Below, one piece after another: positions 52,816-62,828 of a stretch of 64,000 bases of DNA (positions are counted from its first letter, which is position 1; every line of letters starts with the position of its first letter). Source of the stretch: an uncultured Bacilli bacterium (GTDB taxonomy: Bacteria; Bacillota_I; Bacilli_A; RF39; UBA660). A program made the position numbers and the translations under genes. The notes under the pieces were generated by a model. That model made no database searches and was not told the DNA's origin. It worked only from the letters and a program-made list of their open reading frames with translations. The DNA is taken from assembly GCA_934098515.1 (NCBI GenBank), contig CAKOOK010000003.1:1-64000 (forward strand), in the 5' to 3' direction.

Positions 52816-54693
52816 ATGAATAATTTTATTAAAAGAAAAATAAACACAATAATAGGTCTTGATATGCAAATCTATGACTACTACCAAAACCTAATCACTC
52901 AAGAAGAAAACAAAGAAAAACATCCAGACTATGAAAAAAGAAAACAAAACATTTCATCACTAATACTAGAACTATTACAAGAAGAACAAGAAGAATACAG
53001 TTTCTTCAAAAGTAACCCAGAAGTAGCTCTAACTGTATATAGTGAACTAGCAAAAACATCTAAAACAAATTATACACCACTAGAAGCATTATGTGACCCT
53101 ACAAAAGAAGCACTAACCACAAGAAGAATTTTAACAACCCTAGAAAACATTATAACAAGAAACCAAACTCTATTTGGATACTTAATAAACAAAAAACTTA
53201 TCAAAAAAATACAATTTCCCGTAGACCAAGAAGGCCTAATATGCACCTACTTATTTGAAGAAATACCCTTAATAGAAGAATCTTTTGCTAAAACACTATA
53301 CACCATTTTAGAAGATGAAAACAATACCAAAGCAAAATATAATTTATCATTCATCACCCCACTCTTAGAATCAATTCTAATCCCAACATCATTTGAACCA
53401 ATACCAAAAAAACAAAATACAGATATCTGCTTAAATACCCTAGTATCAAGACCTCAAAAAGAAATATTTTTTGACTATCACATAGGTGAAAAAATATATG
53501 AAGCCTTAGATATAATAAACTATAACGAAACAGATATCGCATATGCCTACTTCAAAGCCGCATTAACATATCAATCAAAAGAAGCAATCAAATCAATAAA
53601 ACAATACATCGCAGAGCAAGATCAAAAGGGCAAAGAAAAACTTTATGAAATCATTAAACAAAACAACGAAACTAAAAAAGAATTATCAAAAGATGACGAC
53701 CTAGAAAAAATAAGAATGGAAGCCCATCAATTAACAGATACAGATATAAAAATATTAAAACAACTTCTTGAATTAGAATCTCAAATTCTAAACGTATATA
53801 AAGGCTTAGCAAGTTTTGAAATGCAAAACCTAAAAGACTCAGTATTCACTAAAAGCTTAATAGACCTTCTAGCACTTTATCAAGAAGAAGAAAAAGCCTT
53901 AATTGACTACTTTAGAATGTATTCTATAATTATTCCAAACGTCCTAGAATACCTAATCGAAACAATAAATGACGAGATAAAATCTCCAGTAGAGCTTATC
54001 CTAGTTTATCAAAATAGTGAAAAAGTAGTAAGCACTTATCGTACAATCCAACTATTAAAAGACGCTCTATTTGAAAAAGACGAATCATTCGAATTTAACT
54101 TAGATAGAATAATTAAAGAAATAGTACCTGACTACCACAAAAAAATATCATCTATCAAAGACTATGAAAAACTTTTAAGTAATGAAATAAGTAAAAGAAC
54201 AATATCCTTTATAGAAGATGATGACTCAAAAGAAAGTATTGAGCAAAAATATTACATGGTATATGCTTGTCCAGATCTTGCTAATGAATTTTTTCAAAAT
54301 AAAGGTTCATTTCCTAAAAATCTAACTGAATCTTTAACCATTAAAAATGACCTATCAGAAGCTGAAAAAGAAGAATTACAAGTAACACTTGGAATAGATA
54401 CCGCAAACCTAGCACTAGATGCTCTTCTTGAATACTACGATAGTGACATCGAAGAATACCCTCATAAAATATCACTACTTCTTGGAATGCTAAGAAGCGG
54501 TCTACTTCTAACCGACACCCAAGAACAAGAACTACTATTAGAAGATTTAGAAGACACTTTTGAAAATGACGAAGAATACCTAGCTGAGCACGAAGATGAC
54601 GAAGAAATAAGGAACCTTATAAGAACAACAATCAAAGAATCAAAACAAGACTTTAAAGAAATGAATAAAGCTACTCAAAAAGACATACAGTAA
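52816..54693 (+). CDS. Large acidic helical cytosolic protein, function unknown
   Basis: 625 residues, strongly helical, rich in E, K and L, no signal peptide or membrane helix. Patterns of helical hairpins recur (QEEQEEYSFFKSNPEVALTVYSELAK; YQEEEKALIDYFRMYSIIIP). The C-terminus is very acidic (EDLEDTFENDEEYLAEHEDDEE). No family is recognised. Good RBS (AGAAGGCATTG). It ends in a bidirectional terminator shared with the convergent membrane protein gene. Confidence 0.5.
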   Translation: MNNFIKRKINTIIGLDMQIYDYYQNLITQEENKEKHPDYEKRKQNISSLILELLQEEQEEYSFFKSNPEVALTVYSELAKTSKTNYTPLEALCDPTKEALTTRRILTTLENIITRNQTLFGYLINKKLIKKIQFPVDQEGLICTYLFEEIPLIEESFAKTLYTILEDENNTKAKYNLSFITPLLESILIPTSFEPIPKKQNTDICLNTLVSRPQKEIFFDYHIGEKIYEALDIINYNETDIAYAYFKAALTYQSKEAIKSIKQYIAEQDQKGKEKLYEIIKQNNETKKELSKDDDLEKIRMEAHQLTDTDIKILKQLLELESQILNVYKGLASFEMQNLKDSVFTKSLIDLLALYQEEEKALIDYFRMYSIIIPNVLEYLIETINDEIKSPVELILVYQNSEKVVSTYRTIQLLKDALFEKDESFEFNLDRIIKEIVPDYHKKISSIKDYEKLLSNEISKRTISFIEDDDSKESIEQKYYMVYACPDLANEFFQNKGSFPKNLTESLTIKNDLSEAEKEELQVTLGIDTANLALDALLEYYDSDIEEYPHKISLLLGMLRSGLLLTDTQEQELLLEDLEDTFENDEEYLAEHEDDEEIRNLIRTTIKESKQDFKEMNKATQKDIQ

Positions 54694-54708
54694 ATCTGTA
54701 TGTCTTTT
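54677..54708. terminator. Bidirectional terminator between convergent genes
   Basis: AAAAGACATACAG/CTGTATGTCTTTT, 13-bp arms with a short loop, A-rich on the left and T-rich on the right, serving both the gene ending at 54693 and that ending at 54709. Confidence 0.85.
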
Positions 54709-56202
54709 CTAATCAGAACAATATCGTAAATTTTTATAATAAATAAACTGATTATTACTATTCTTCTTATAAACTTTTAAATTTTCTTCTACCTGAACCA
54801 TTAAATAATTTGACATATTATAATCAACTTTATCAAAATCAAAACAACTATTAACAAGTTCTTCATTTATATAATAAATCAAAGGATTCTGTTCTAAATC
54901 AACATCATTATTATTAATAAAACCAACTGTTTTCTTATTATAATCTTTAATGTATATATTATTATCATCTTGCTCATACAACTTATAAATCACATGATCT
55001 TTATCCATATTATAAAAATATGAATACATATCATCAGAATCAAATAACAATTTACCATTACTATCAAATAATGAAACCATTACCACACCATCATCACCAT
55101 TATTATATTCTTTATAACACTCTAAATTATAATTCTCATTTTCCTCACAACTAGTATATTTATTAGTCAAAAGTGTATAATCTTCACCATTAAAAAGTCC
55201 AAATATATCGTAATAAAAATCCTTTAATCTAACTTTAATTAATTTACCCGTAGTTTTAACACCATCAAAACTAACATCATTACCACTTGTAATAAAACTA
55301 GCATCTCTAGATTCATAATGCTTATTAAAACCATAATATGCCTCATTTTTATCTAAATTAATATATATCTGACCATCTCCAACTACAACTCCATAAGCAT
55401 TCGCATTCTCCGCACCAGAATCAATATAAGAAATCGCATAAATTGGATTACTATTAAGATCAAATAATTTTTCTGTCTCTAAAACAAACTTTTCTTGTTT
55501 AATATCATAAAGATAATATCTACTATTTTTATAAAACAATAACTTACTATCATGCCATAAGTTATGAACAGGAATATATGACTTATCAACATTCAAATTA
55601 ACCTCTTCACACTTCATATTTTGAAATTCAGGATAATTATATCTTGAATAAATAACTGCGTTTTTCCCATTAACAGTACTATAAAAACTAGAGTCTACAC
55701 ACCTATATAAAATACCATTTTCATAAAGTAAAGCTTTCTTACTATCAATTTTATATTGAGTCCCATTTTGATCTGTTAAAATAATATCATATAACTCTAC
55801 ATATAATTCTTTATTTTCATCTAATACCGCAAACTGAAATCCTATATCATCATTAATAATACTTTTACCATTTATCTTTATATCATATTTACTATTTTTA
55901 ACTTTATAATCAGTAATTATCTTTCCCTTATTAATATCATCTTTAATAAATTTTAAGCCATCACTATATCTTATTTTAAATGACATTTCCTTTATTTTTG
56001 TTTTTGCGTGAGTCTCGTAACTAATATAAACATTAACTAAATCTCCATTAGAATAAGACTTTATAAAATCATTTGAAGCAACACCAAAACTTCCATCAAA
56101 TTTTTCATATTTCTTATTAAAAAATAAGAAATAAACTCCTAAACAAATGCCTAAACAGACAACAAGCACAATACTTACAAATAGTATTATTTTCTTTTTC
56201 AT
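54709..56202 (-). CDS. Membrane-anchored extracytoplasmic protein, function unknown
   Basis: 497 residues. Transmembrane anchor at residues 4-28 (KIILFVSIVLVVCLGICLGVYFLFF), then an outer part rich in Y, D and N with beta-strand alternation. An early segment (DLVNVYISYETHAKTKIKEMSFKIRYSDGLKF) resembles cohesin- or DUF-type Ig-like strands. The next ~300 residues may form a propeller-like fold. No family recognised. RBS GGAAGGGTAG. Confidence 0.5.
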   Translation of the reverse strand: MKKKIILFVSIVLVVCLGICLGVYFLFFNKKYEKFDGSFGVASNDFIKSYSNGDLVNVYISYETHAKTKIKEMSFKIRYSDGLKFIKDDINKGKIITDYKVKNSKYDIKINGKSIINDDIGFQFAVLDENKELYVELYDIILTDQNGTQYKIDSKKALLYENGILYRCVDSSFYSTVNGKNAVIYSRYNYPEFQNMKCEEVNLNVDKSYIPVHNLWHDSKLLFYKNSRYYLYDIKQEKFVLETEKLFDLNSNPIYAISYIDSGAENANAYGVVVGDGQIYINLDKNEAYYGFNKHYESRDASFITSGNDVSFDGVKTTGKLIKVRLKDFYYDIFGLFNGEDYTLLTNKYTSCEENENYNLECYKEYNNGDDGVVMVSLFDSNGKLLFDSDDMYSYFYNMDKDHVIYKLYEQDDNNIYIKDYNKKTVGFINNNDVDLEQNPLIYYINEELVNSCFDFDKVDYNMSNYLMVQVEENLKVYKKNSNNQFIYYKNLRYCSD

Positions 56203-56259
56203 CTCACACTACCCTTCCATCTGAAGTATATCATAATATTTAAAAAAAAAGAATAACGA

Positions 56260-58980
56260 TTACTCATTATCCTTTAATATACTAGCACATCTATGACAAA
56301 TGCCGTCTTCAAGTTCATCAACATAATTCCAGCATCTATTACACTTCTCTCCAGTACTTCTTTCAATCTTAACAGATACATTATCATATTTAGTTAATTC
56401 TTCATCAGTAAATACTACTTTAGAAACAATTAATAATTGATGCATAACATCACCTAAAACATCTTTAACATTATTAAATGCTTCAGGTAGATTTAAATAT
56501 ACATTAGCTTCTAATCCAGAACCAATAACTTTTTCATTACGAGCAGTCTCTAATGCCTTATAAACATCATCTTTAACCTTAAAGAAATTACTCCATAACT
56601 CATCGTCTACTTTTACATCCATAACTTCAGGCATATCTAGTAAATGAACGCTTTCCTTTTTCTCTCCAGGAATATAACGATAAATTTCTTCAGCAGTATA
56701 AGGTAGAATTGGTGCAAGAAGAACATCCAACTTAGTAATAATATTATATAACACAGTCTGTACACTTCTTCTTACTAAAGAATCCTTCTTCTCAATATAC
56801 AAAATATCCTTAGTAAAATCTAAATAGAAATTAGATAAAGTGAAACTTATAAAATTATTAGTATACTTATAAACCTCTTGATAAGAATATCTATCATAAG
56901 CACCTCTAACATTCTTAACATACTTGTTAAGCTCACTCATCATGTACTTATCATACTCTTTCATCTCATCAAAACTAACCATATCTTTATTAGGATCAAA
57001 ATCATTTAAATTACCCAAAATAAACTTAGCAGTATTTCTAATCTTACGATAACTCTCTTGAACTTGTTTAAGAATCTCATCACCAATTCTTACATCCTCA
57101 GTATAATCAGTAGAAGCTACCCATAAACGTAATACATCAGCACCTCTAATACTAATCTCCTTAAGTGGATCAATACCATTACCAAGACTCTTACTCATCT
57201 TATTACCCTTAGCATCTAAAGTAAATCCATGACTTATACAAGTCTTATAAGGACTCTTACCATGAACAGCTACACCAGTAATTAATGATGAATTAAACCA
57301 TCCACGATACTGATCACAACCCTCTAAATAAACATCAGCTGGATATGGTAAATTTCTACCTAATAATACACCAGTATGAGTAGATCCTGAATCAAACCAT
57401 ACATCCATGATATCCATCTCTTTAGTAAACTTACCATTTGGACTAGCGGGATTAGTATACCCTTCAGGAAGTAAATCCTTAGCATCCTTCATAAACCAAT
57501 AATTAGAACCATGCTCTCTAAATAACTCTGCAACATGCATCATAACATCATAATCTAAAATAGCAGAACCATCTTCATTATAGAAAATAGGTAGTGGTAC
57601 TCCCCAAACTCTTTGACGAGAAATACACCAGTCTCCTCTTCCTTCTATCATATTATGAAGTCTTACTTTACCCCACTCAGGAAGCCAATTAATATTATTA
57701 TCAATCTCATTTAAGATATCATCTTTAATCTTATCAATACTACAGAACCACTGAGCAGTTGCTCTAAATATAATAGGTTTCTTAGTACGCCAATCATGTG
57801 GATAAGAGTGTGTAATAAACTTAAGCTTTAATAATACACCTAACTCATCTAAATACTTAACAACCTCTTTATTAGCATCCTCAAAGAACAATCCCTTAAA
57901 TCTCTCTCCAGACTCAGCATTTAAGCAACCATTATCATCAACACCAAATACCATTTCTAGATTATACTTCTTACCAACATTAAAGTCATCTTCACCATAA
58001 CTAGGTGCTGTATGAACAAGACCAGAACCAGCATCAAGTGTTACGTGATCACCTAAAACAACTGGACTAATTCTATCCATAAACGGATGTTTATACTTAA
58101 CATACTCTAAATCAGTACCATAGAAATCGTTAACAACTTCAATGTTTTCCCATCCAAACTCACCCTTAAGTGAATCTAAAAGGTCAGCCGCAACAACATA
58201 CTTCTTACCATTAACAAGTACTCTAGAATACTCTAAATTAGGTCCAACACATATAGCAGTATTACCAGGAAGTGTCCAAGGAGTAGTAGTCCAAATAACT
58301 AAATAATCTCCCTTATCAACAACACTATTACCTTCCTCTACTTCAAAAGCAACAAATATAGAAGGATCCTTTCTATCATGATACTCAATCTCAGCCTCGG
58401 CTAAAGCACTCTCACTTGATGGTGACCAGTACACAGGTTTCATACCCTTAAAAATTAACCCTTTACGAGCCATCTCAGCAAACACTTCAATTTGTCTAGC
58501 CTCTAACTCATGCTGAAAAGTAGCATAATAATTATCCCAATCAGCAATAACATTTAAAGCCTTAAAACCTTCCATCTGCATAGCAATCTGCTTCTTAGCA
58601 TACTCTTCACAAATAGCTCTAAATTCAGCCTTATCCATACTCTTACGATCAACACCACTATTAGTAACAGCTTGCTCTATTGGAAGACCATGAGTATCCC
58701 ATCCAGGAATATAAATCATATCCCTACCACTCATCGCAGCATAACGATTAACAAAATCCTTTAAAATCTTATTCATCGCATGACCAATATGAATAGAACC
58801 ATTCGCATAAGGAGGCCCATCATGTAACACAAAAGGCTCCCTTCCCTTATTCTTCTCTCTTAACTTATTATATAAGTCCATCTCTTCCCACTTAGCACGT
58901 TGTACCTTTTCATTCTCCGGTAAATTGCCCTTCATCTGAAATTCAGTCTTAGGCATCAAAAGTGTTTCTTTATAATCCAT
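56260..58980 (-). CDS. ileS: Isoleucyl-tRNA synthetase
   Basis: About 906 residues. HIGH motif HIGH in PYANGSIHIGHAMN, KMSKS in GNKMSKSLGNGIDP, the editing domain with TTTPWTLPGN and a C-terminal zinc site CNRC...CHRC. I start at ATG 58980, preceded by GGAAGGGAG; the upstream in-frame codons lie in the T-box terminator. It charges tRNA-Ile. Expression is controlled by the T-box leader just upstream. Confidence 0.97.
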   Translation of the reverse strand: MDYKETLLMPKTEFQMKGNLPENEKVQRAKWEEMDLYNKLREKNKGREPFVLHDGPPYANGSIHIGHAMNKILKDFVNRYAAMSGRDMIYIPGWDTHGLPIEQAVTNSGVDRKSMDKAEFRAICEEYAKKQIAMQMEGFKALNVIADWDNYYATFQHELEARQIEVFAEMARKGLIFKGMKPVYWSPSSESALAEAEIEYHDRKDPSIFVAFEVEEGNSVVDKGDYLVIWTTTPWTLPGNTAICVGPNLEYSRVLVNGKKYVVAADLLDSLKGEFGWENIEVVNDFYGTDLEYVKYKHPFMDRISPVVLGDHVTLDAGSGLVHTAPSYGEDDFNVGKKYNLEMVFGVDDNGCLNAESGERFKGLFFEDANKEVVKYLDELGVLLKLKFITHSYPHDWRTKKPIIFRATAQWFCSIDKIKDDILNEIDNNINWLPEWGKVRLHNMIEGRGDWCISRQRVWGVPLPIFYNEDGSAILDYDVMMHVAELFREHGSNYWFMKDAKDLLPEGYTNPASPNGKFTKEMDIMDVWFDSGSTHTGVLLGRNLPYPADVYLEGCDQYRGWFNSSLITGVAVHGKSPYKTCISHGFTLDAKGNKMSKSLGNGIDPLKEISIRGADVLRLWVASTDYTEDVRIGDEILKQVQESYRKIRNTAKFILGNLNDFDPNKDMVSFDEMKEYDKYMMSELNKYVKNVRGAYDRYSYQEVYKYTNNFISFTLSNFYLDFTKDILYIEKKDSLVRRSVQTVLYNIITKLDVLLAPILPYTAEEIYRYIPGEKKESVHLLDMPEVMDVKVDDELWSNFFKVKDDVYKALETARNEKVIGSGLEANVYLNLPEAFNNVKDVLGDVMHQLLIVSKVVFTDEELTKYDNVSVKIERSTGEKCNRCWNYVDELEDGICHRCASILKDNE

Positions 58981-58984
58981 AAAA

Positions 58985-59218
58985 ATCTCCCTTCCTAAAA
59001 TAAAAAAGCCCATAATCTAAGGACGAGTCAAACCCGTGTTACCACCTTAGTTTATGAACTTATTTCATACACTCATTATCTATAACGTAGATACCGTACT
59101 ATACTTATCCTATAGTAACATCCGAAGTGATCCTTAATACTTCCAGTATACTTACTTTCACCACAACGTAAGCTCTCTAAATACCTTTCATATCAACGTC
59201 TTCATCAACTGCTTATGC
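58985..59218 (-). promoter_or_regulatory. T-box leader (isoleucine) of ileS
   Basis: Antiterminator AAGGTGGTAACACGG at about 59035-59049, then a terminator pairing CATAAAC..AAGG with CCTTAG..ATTATG followed by six T. The stem I tip AGAGAGCTTACG...GTGGTGAAAGTAAG is present. Both AUU and AUC triplets occur where the specifier should be, so I do not choose. Confidence 0.88.
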
Positions 59219-59223
59219 CATAA

Positions 59224-59252
59224 ATTATATGCCAATAACACACACTTGTCAA
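59224..59252 (-). promoter_or_regulatory. Promoter of the ileS T-box leader
   Basis: -35 TTGACA (59247-59252), -10 TATAAT (59224-59229), 17-base spacer: a perfect sigma-A consensus, starting 14 bases past the restored stop of variable protein 4. Confidence 0.85.
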
Positions 59253-59306
59253 GCACAAACTAAAGTCAAACCACTTTGTAAGGATTTTCACTTGTTCCTT
59301 CACCTG

Positions 59307-61190
59307 TTACTTTAATGGATGAAACCAAAGATATGCAGGGCGCAACATTCTGGCACCGACCATGTTGCTGCTCTGCAATTGGCCCTTTATCACGTTCCAA
59401 ACGCGAGCATCGCTACCATCAAAGTCGTAAGGAGATAATGACCACCAACGATCACCAGCATTTTCTTGTAAATATGTCGTAGTATTTTGTAATCCTCCAG
59501 CATATCCCGAATATATAATTTCGTCTGCAGTTAATAATCCTATTTTATAAGTTAAGTTACCATTACCATTTACAGTATCACTAACAGTAAATTTAGATAA
59601 TTTTCCTCCATTATTATCATTAGGGCAAATTAAACTAGGACTTGCATATATTGTGGCATCTGATATGGCAGTACCACCATTAATTCTATTTTTTGATCCA
59701 TATCCTGTTTGATTTTTAGCATATCCTAAACCTGTTCCATAAGTTGAACCACTTGAGTAAGTAGTAAATGTACTTTTATCATTACACCATATTGTATCAG
59801 CAAGTTTACTTTCAAATGGTGCCAAATTATTTTTATACCATGTTTCTAAATTAGTTAGTATCGTACTCTTATTAGTATTTGCATGTGTGCTTGCATAATC
59901 ACTTACACCAGTTGCTCCATACATAAATCCTATACCAGCATTATCATTATAAAATCCATTAAATACACTCTTATATGTTTTACCAGAGTATCTTGCAAAT
60001 GCTGCACTAGTACTATTATTTGCTGAATCACAAGGATTAGCTGCACCAGTTGTATTATCATTATGAAGAACAAGTTTTACTGAACCATCACCTACTATTC
60101 TTACTATTCTCCAGCACTTATTTGCAAACTCAACATAATTATTTTTAACCGCACCTCTGAAATAATAGCTGATTCCATAGTCATCTTCTGTAGATGCAAG
60201 TAAAGCTTCTGTTATATCTTTGTTTGAAGAAATTACCTTATAAGTAAAACTATCTTGTGCAGAGCTTACGACATAATAAACTTCTCTTAAATTAGTTGTA
60301 GTCTTCATAGCTCCAGCAGTACTTGACCCAGCACTTAACAAAGTATTATATGGTAAATATTTACCAACTAAACTAGAATATGAATTTGCATATGTATCAC
60401 TTGTTACAGCAGTTCCCGTTAGATTAAACTTTGTACCATTTGCTTCCCACCCAGTACCATAAGTTATATAATATGCCTGAGCTTCAGTTTTTACGGGTAT
60501 TGTTAGACCTTCAACATCATCTAAAACATGAGCACTAGCTTCTCTTCCAGGTACTGTTAGTGGAGTCTTAACTTCATTATTAGCTAATATTGCCTCTCTT
60601 AAATTCTTTGGTGGCTCCACTTCAGCACTTGCTCCAACAATAACTTTACCAAGATACTTTTTACTTGCTCCTTGTTCTTTTGTCATACTTTCGTCAAACC
60701 ATAATCTTAAATCATATGTTTTAGATGAATTTGCTGATAAACTATCTGTTAGTAATTCATAAGCAGTACCACCATTTTGTGCTTCCATAGTTTTACCACT
60801 AGATAAAATAGATGCACTTATTGGTATCTCTCCATTATTAACAATAACTCCTTTAATTAGGTTTGATGGTATTTCACTTGTACTTAGTGTCTCTACACCT
60901 ATACTAAGCGTTAAATGCTGATTACAATTATTAGTTACTTTAAACGTATAAGGACTTCTTTCTAACCCCTCACTATCAGGTATAGGATAATCATTTGCTA
61001 AATTAATAGCATTATTAACACCTGTAAATGTTACACTAAAACAATTAGTTGCTCCTAAATTATTAGTTCCACTTTGTCTTGCAAAATTTTGGAATATAGC
61101 AAAACTAACTCCCATTACCAATAAAACAATTATTAATAAAGAACTAAACACCTTAATTTTATTCTTGTCTCTTGATATTTTATCTTCCAC
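59307..61190 (-). CDS. DGR-type variable surface protein 4, frameshifted at its C-terminus
   Basis: About 627 residues in the present frame. TM anchor at about residues 13-32 (VFSSLLIIVLLVMGVSFAIF), TasA-like domain with CNQHLTLSIG and DLRLWFDESMTKEQGASKK, SEAILANNEVKTP-type linker, an extra ~80-residue segment shared with the gene at 69-1961 (AYYITYGTGWEANG), and the CWRIVR ectodomain. After LRP the frame runs AYLWFHPLK and stops. A one-base change near 59334-59336 would restore ISLVSSIKVTGEGTSENPYKVV and a TGA stop at 59266-59268. Start is GTG 61190, six bases after AAGGTGAT; the longer ATG frame has no RBS. Confidence 0.75.
   Translation of the reverse strand: MEDKISRDKNKIKVFSSLLIIVLLVMGVSFAIFQNFARQSGTNNLGATNCFSVTFTGVNNAINLANDYPIPDSEGLERSPYTFKVTNNCNQHLTLSIGVETLSTSEIPSNLIKGVIVNNGEIPISASILSSGKTMEAQNGGTAYELLTDSLSANSSKTYDLRLWFDESMTKEQGASKKYLGKVIVGASAEVEPPKNLREAILANNEVKTPLTVPGREASAHVLDDVEGLTIPVKTEAQAYYITYGTGWEANGTKFNLTGTAVTSDTYANSYSSLVGKYLPYNTLLSAGSSTAGAMKTTTNLREVYYVVSSAQDSFTYKVISSNKDITEALLASTEDDYGISYYFRGAVKNNYVEFANKCWRIVRIVGDGSVKLVLHNDNTTGAANPCDSANNSTSAAFARYSGKTYKSVFNGFYNDNAGIGFMYGATGVSDYASTHANTNKSTILTNLETWYKNNLAPFESKLADTIWCNDKSTFTTYSSGSTYGTGLGYAKNQTGYGSKNRINGGTAISDATIYASPSLICPNDNNGGKLSKFTVSDTVNGNGNLTYKIGLLTADEIIYSGYAGGLQNTTTYLQENAGDRWWSLSPYDFDGSDARVWNVIKGQLQSSNMVGARMLRPAYLWFHPLK
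59337..59429 (-). other. DGR-type variable region 4
   Basis: TAC GAC TTT GAT GGT AGC GAT GCT CGC GTT TGG AAC GTG, then AGC AGC AAC, ending in CGC CCT. The AAC/AAT-derived codon pattern and fixed GCT, GTT TGG and RP match the other copies. The frameshift lies just past its 3' edge. Confidence 0.6.
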
Positions 61191-61259
61191 TATAATCACC
61201 TTATATTCTATAAAAATTATAAAATATAAAGACATAAAATTCAAGAAGAAATATAATAT

Positions 61260-62216
61260 TTATCTACTTAAAAAATTCATCACTAAATCTACTAATATTT
61301 CTTTTTCTTTTGGATTAGACTGTGCTATAAGTAAAGTGATAGCAACTAATGTATTATTATCAATAACTTGTTTACCATCTTTATAAAGTAGATTATAAAA
61401 TTCCAAAAAGTAAATGAATAATGCTGCAGCAATTCTCTTGTTGCCATCTATAAATACATGATTTTTTATAATTAAATACAAAAAATTAGCTGCTTTTTCT
61501 TCGATTGAAGAGTATAAGTCCTTTCCATCAAAAGTTTGATATATATCAAAAATAATTGTTTCCACCCCGTTATCCCTTTCAAGAGCAAATAAATCACTAT
61601 CACTACTAAATTTAAGTTTATTAACAATATTCATACAATCTTCATAATTAATTTTATTTTTATTAATTGTACCATTTGGTTTAATTATTCTTTTGTGATC
61701 ATAATCATCAAGTAAATTTAGAGCATTAGAATAATTATTTATTACTTTAATAATTTCCTGTGCTTCAATTCCTTTTAAATTTATATCAATTCTTCCTGTA
61801 ATATCAATTAACTTAACTGTTTTTTCTAGATATTCTAATCTCTTTTGATTAACTGCATAACCTTTAATCATATAATCTTTTAATATACTAGTAGCCCACT
61901 TTCTAAAAATAACACCATTTTTACTTTTAACACGATAACCAACGCTTATAATAACATCAAGATTATAATATTCTATATAATGAGTTTGTGTTTTTCCTTC
62001 AATCGCACCATGCTGAGTGGTATTCTCAAATTTTGCGACTACCACTTGATCACTTAGTTCTTCTTCTAAGGCATTATTAATATGTTTTCTAATAGTTTTA
62101 TAATCTCTATCAAATAATTTTGCCATTTGTTCTGTATTTAACCAAACTGTTTCATCTTGTATATTAACTTCTAGTTTTACATCTTGATTTTCAAATAATA
62201 AGATTTCATTTTTCAT
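61260..62216 (-). CDS. RhuM-family protein fused to a Fic/Doc domain
   Basis: 318 residues. The N-terminal ~150 residues are the RhuM/virulence-RhuM module (VWLNTEQMAKLFDRDYKTIRKHI, ISVGYRV, FRKWATSILKDYMIKGYAVN), with a DNA-binding-like helix pair. The C-terminal half has the Fic/Doc motif HVFIDGNKR, the active histidine and anion loop that transfer AMP or phosphate to targets. Genes of this type act in phage defence or toxin functions. It is preceded by a truncated copy of its own first half. RBS AGGAGG. Confidence 0.8.
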   Translation of the reverse strand: MKNEILLFENQDVKLEVNIQDETVWLNTEQMAKLFDRDYKTIRKHINNALEEELSDQVVVAKFENTTQHGAIEGKTQTHYIEYYNLDVIISVGYRVKSKNGVIFRKWATSILKDYMIKGYAVNQKRLEYLEKTVKLIDITGRIDINLKGIEAQEIIKVINNYSNALNLLDDYDHKRIIKPNGTINKNKINYEDCMNIVNKLKFSSDSDLFALERDNGVETIIFDIYQTFDGKDLYSSIEEKAANFLYLIIKNHVFIDGNKRIAAALFIYFLEFYNLLYKDGKQVIDNNTLVAITLLIAQSNPKEKEILVDLVMNFLSR

Positions 62217-62267
62217 TTATAGTCCTCCTATTATTTATTGTTGTAAAGTAGTTATTCATTTCCTTTT
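62217..62267 (-). repeat. Repeated leader of the RhuM genes (copy before the intact gene)
   Basis: This leader (AAAAGGAAATGAATAACTAC, then TTTACAACAATAAATAATAG and AGGAGG) is a near-identical copy of that at 62702-62752 and also forms the last codons of the truncated RhuM gene upstream. It also resembles the leader at 11951-11999. Confidence 0.75.
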
Positions 62268-62701
62268 AAATTTATATCAATTCTTCCTGCAATATCAATT
62301 AACTTAACTGTTTTTTCTAGATATTCTAATCTCTTTTGATTAACTGCATAACCTTTAATCATATAATCTTTTAATATACTAGTAGCCCATTTCCTAAAAA
62401 TTATGCCTTGTTTACTATTAACACGATAACCAACTGAAATAATCATATCTAAATAATAAAATGGAATAGTTCTCGTTACAGTTCTTTTACCTTCTTTTCG
62501 AACTTGTCGGAAATCCTGACAGGTTGAATTTTTATCAAGTTCTTCATCAGAATAAATATTGCTAATATGTTCAATTATATTTGTTCTTGATGTATTAAAT
62601 AATTCAGCTATTTGTCCTTGTGTAAGCCAAACACTATCATCTTTCATATTAACTTCTGGTTTTACATCTTGATTTTCAAATAATAAGATTTCATTTTTCA
62701 T
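62252..62701 (-). pseudogene. Truncated RhuM copy with a different N-terminal domain
   Basis: 149 residues. Residues 1-14 and about 95-149 are nearly identical to the intact gene, even at DNA level (61771-61898 versus 62262-62389 differ at one base), but residues 15-90 differ strongly (QGQIAELFNTSRTNIIEHISNIYSDEELD, RKEGKRTVTRTIPFYYLD). It stops at LKGNE, where the sequence passes into the leader of the intact gene at an AAAAGGAA match, and it lacks the Fic domain. It may still be expressed as a small DNA-binding protein. Confidence 0.75.
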
Positions 62702-62802
62702 TTATAGACCTCCTATTATTTATTGTTGTAAAGTAGTTATTAATTTCCTTTTTATTTAATAAGTTTTTTGAGTTGTCGCAAATTTTAGGCAACTAAATAA
62801 CA

Positions 62803-62828
62803 TAAAAAAACGCACAATCACATGCGTT
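62803..62828 (-). terminator. Terminator after the M16 peptidase gene
   Basis: Minus strand AACGCA/TGCGTT stem with eight-base loop, then seven T. Confidence 0.8.

Noticed and set aside
56230..56262. Terminator after ileS
   Set aside because: A run of nine T exists on the minus strand, but the preceding stem is weak and mismatched, so it is not listed.
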